Below, piece by piece: positions 61,101 to 64,000 of a stretch of DNA of 64,000 bases. The DNA is taken from NCBI GenBank assembly GCA_030789695.1, contig JAULAV010008717.1:1-64000 (forward strand), given 5' to 3'. Under the pieces are notes generated by a model. That model was given only the letters and a program-made list of their open reading frames with translations, had not been told where the DNA came from and searched no databases. The position numbers and the translations under genes were made by a program. This DNA is from Scilla litardierei (lineage: Eukaryota > Streptophyta > Magnoliopsida > Asparagales > Asparagaceae). Every line of letters begins with the position of its first letter. Positions within the stretch are counted from its first letter, which is position 1.

Positions 61101-64000
61101 GGAGATCTCTCGGTTCCAACGGATATTTTTGCGGATTTTTCTGAGCTCTGGGCTATTTTCTGTATTTTCTGGAAGATATCGACCATTTTATTATATGATA
61201 TGATTTTTTTGGCAAATTTTGTTTTCTTTTTTTGTTAAATTTAGCGATCTCTCGGTTTCGACAAATATTTTTTCAGATTTTTCGGAGCTCGAGGATATTT
61301 TCTAAATTTTATGGAAAATAAGAATCTTTATATTAAATGATATGATTTTTATTGCCAAATTTTGTCTTTTGTTTTTTCCAGCTGAACATAACGATCTATC
61401 AGTTCCAATGGACATTTTTCGGATTCTTTGAGCTCGGTGCTATTTTCTTTATTTCATGGAAGATATGGATCTTTTTATTACATGATATGATTTTTATAGC
61501 ATAAGTTTGTCTTCTATTATTTTTAAGTGGAAGAAGCGATCTCCCGGTTCCAACGGACAATTTTTGCGGATTTTTTTCGAGCTCAGTGCTATTTTGTACA
61601 TTTTACGGAAGATATGGATATTTTATTAAATGATATGATTTTCATAACCAAAGTTTGTCATGATTTTGGCCTAATTTTGTCTTCTCTCGGTCCTAAAGGA
61701 CATTTTTTGCGGATTTTTCTAAGCTTCGGGCTATTTTCGACATTCCCTAGAAGATATTGATCGTTTTATTAAATGAAATGATTTTTAGGCCTAATTTTGT
61801 CTTCTCTTAATTTTCAGTTGAAGTTGGTGATCTCCCGGTTCCAACGGACATTTTTGCGGATATTTCTGATCTCTGGGCTATTTTTGACATTTTCTGGAAG
61901 ATATTGATCGTTTTATTTAATGATATCGGAGAAGACAAAATTAGGCCAAACAATGTTTGTTGGAACCGGGAAATTGTCATATTCAACTAAAATATAAGAG
62001 AAGACAAAATTTGGAAATGGGAAATCACCTTGTTAATCTATAAAAATGTCTATTGTAACTGGGATATCGCCATCTTCAACTGGAAAGATTTTTATAAATC
62101 ATTTTCTAAGCATGGTGCTATTTTCTACATTTTATGAAAAATATGGATCTTTCTATTAAAAGATATGATTTTTCTAGCCTAAATTTGTCTTCTCTTATTT
62201 TCCAGTTAAAGATGGCGATCTTTTTATTAAATGATATGATTTTTGGCTTAATTTTGTCTTCTTATATATTCCTGTTGAATATGGCGATCACCCAGTTCCA
62301 AATGACATTTTTACGGATTTTTTTGAGCTTCGACCTATTTTCCAAATTTTTGGAAGATATGGATTGTTTTATTAAATGATATGATATTTTGACCTAATTT
62401 TATCTTCTCTTATTTTTCCAGTTGAAGATGGCAATCTCCAGTTCCAATGGACACTTTTGCGAATTTTTCTAAGTTTGGGGCTATTTCTACCTTTTCTGGA
62501 AGATATGGTACTTTTTATTAAACAATATGATTTTTTTTGCCTAATTTTGTATTCTCATATTTTTCAGTTGAATATGTCAATTTTCCGATTGCAACAGACA
62601 TTTTTGCGAATTTTCTGAGCTCGGAGTAATTTCTCTACATTTCCTGGAAGATATGGACTTTTTATTAAATGATACGATTTGTTGGCCTAATTTTGTCTTT
62701 TCTTAGTTTCCAATTGATGGCGATCTCCCAGTTCCAACGGACATTTTTACAGATTTTCTGAGCTCTGGGTTATTTTCCACGTTTTTGGAAGATATGGATC
62801 ATTTTATTAAATGATATGATTTTTTGTCTTAATTTTGTCTTCTCTTATTTTTAATTTAAAGAGTCCAATCTCCCGGTTCCAACGGATGTTTATGCGGATT
62901 TTTCTGAGTTCGGTGCTATTTTCTACATTTTCTGGAAGACATGTATCTTTATATTAGATATGATTTTCATACCCCAATTTTGTCTTCTCTTATTTGTTGT
63001 ATTGAAGATGTCGATCTCCTCGTTCCAAAGGACATTTTTACAGATTTTTCTTAGCTTGAGGCTATTTTCTACATTTTCTGGATGTAAGGAGCTTTTTATT
63101 AAATGATATAATTTTATTACCTAAGATTCACTTATCTTATTTTTCAGTTGAAGATGACGATCTCCCGGTTCCATCGGACATTTTTTCGGATTTTTCTGAG
63201 CTCCGGTCTATTTTCTACATTATCAGGAAGATATGAATAGTTTTATTAAATGATATGATATTTTGGCCTAATTTTGTATTCTCTTATTTTAAGTTGAAAA
63301 TTCCGATCCAACTGACATTTTGCCGATTTTTATTAGCTCGAGGCTAATTTCTGCATTTTCCAGAAGATATGGATCTTTTTATTAAATGATATCATCTTTG
63401 GCCTAATTTTTTTCTTTTATTTTTAAATTGAAGATGTGATCTCACTTTTCCGACAGAATTTTTTGCGGATTTTTCTAAGCTTTAGTCTATTTTCTACATT
63501 TTCAGTAAGATATGGATCTTTATATTAAATGATATGATTTTTATAGCCTAATTTTATCCTCCCTTATTTTTTTCAATTGAATATGACGATTCCCCCGTTC
63601 CAACGGACATTTTGCGGACTTCTCTGAGCACCGGACAATTTTCAGCATTTTGTGGAAGAAATGGATCTTTTATTAAATGATATGATTTTTGGCCTAATTT
63701 TGCCTTCTCTTATTTTTCAGTTGTAGATTGTGATTTCCTGGTTCCATCGGATATTGTTTGCAGATTTTTCTTAGCTCGGGGTAGTTTTCTACATTTTCTG
63801 GAAGATAGGGATGTTTATTAAATGATATGATTTTTTATAATCTAAGTTTCTCTTCTTTTATTTTTCGGTTTAAGATGGCGATCTCCCGGTTCCTACGGAC
63901 ATTTGGGCGTATTTTTCCTGAGCCTGGGACTATTTTTTGCATTTTCTAGAAGATTTGGATCTTTTGTATTGAAATATATTATTTTTATAGCCTAAATTTG
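58111..64000 (-). repeat. Satellite tract IV, ~148-bp monomer, reverse orientation, runs off window
   Basis: Continuation of tract III after the Gypsy island. One variant trio near 61245 and one ttgaatatgtcaattttcc variant near 62565 are present. The monomer at the right border starts at tgcctaattttg, not where tract III stopped, so satellite was lost around the insertion. No gene is present. Confidence 0.93.
61929..62089 (+). repeat. Embedded inverted satellite block 13
   Basis: Runs from ggagaagacaaaattaggcc to cttcaactggaaag, then atttttataaatcattttc. The join reads gttaatctataaaaatgtc. Confidence 0.85.

Overview
This window looks like nuclear DNA of a flowering plant, and nearly all of it is repeat DNA. 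The evidence is a short arabinogalactan-peptide gene with a plant-type promoter, a CACTA-type transposon end, a Mutator-type MITE with a 9-bp target duplication, a SIRE/Maximus-like Copia retrotransposon primed by initiator Met-tRNA, and a Ty3/Gypsy remnant. The species cannot be fixed from the sequence. Only one gene (390-593) looks intact, and no structural RNA gene, CRISPR array or bacterial-type operon is visible.

Layout: 1-1027 is a small genic edge with a promoter, a 36-nt piece encoding part of the histone H3 tail, and an arabinogalactan peptide gene. 1028-1403 is a CACTA-type transposon end. From 1404 to 64000 the ground substance is one tandem satellite with a monomer of about 148 bp (146-150 in units I counted), in four tracts: 1404-10145, 26025-about 44100, about 44141-54779 and 58111-64000, roughly 43 kb or about 290 monomers. 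The first two tracts run in one orientation and the last two in the other, with the switch near 44.1 kb.

The satellite is not a simple array. Diagnostic monomer variants recur in a fixed order, giving a higher-order organisation with spacings of about 1.7-2.6 kb and a larger period of about 6.2-6.7 kb. Thirteen copies of a block of about 160 bp in opposite orientation to its surroundings, all with the same edge sequences, are part of that higher-order unit.

The satellite is interrupted by two large retrotransposon islands. At 10146-26024 a long-LTR element without recognisable coding sequence carries a nested Copia element (13452-20812, minus strand, gag remnant only, both LTRs, PBS and PPT visible). 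At 54780-58110 there is a truncated minus-strand Gypsy element (one LTR, PBS, decayed gag, a 55-bp minisatellite). Within the second tract a segment of about 2.18 kb containing a 382-bp foldback MITE has been tandemly duplicated. Together this resembles a (peri)centromeric or other heterochromatic satellite domain next to a genic border; the centromeric reading is inference.
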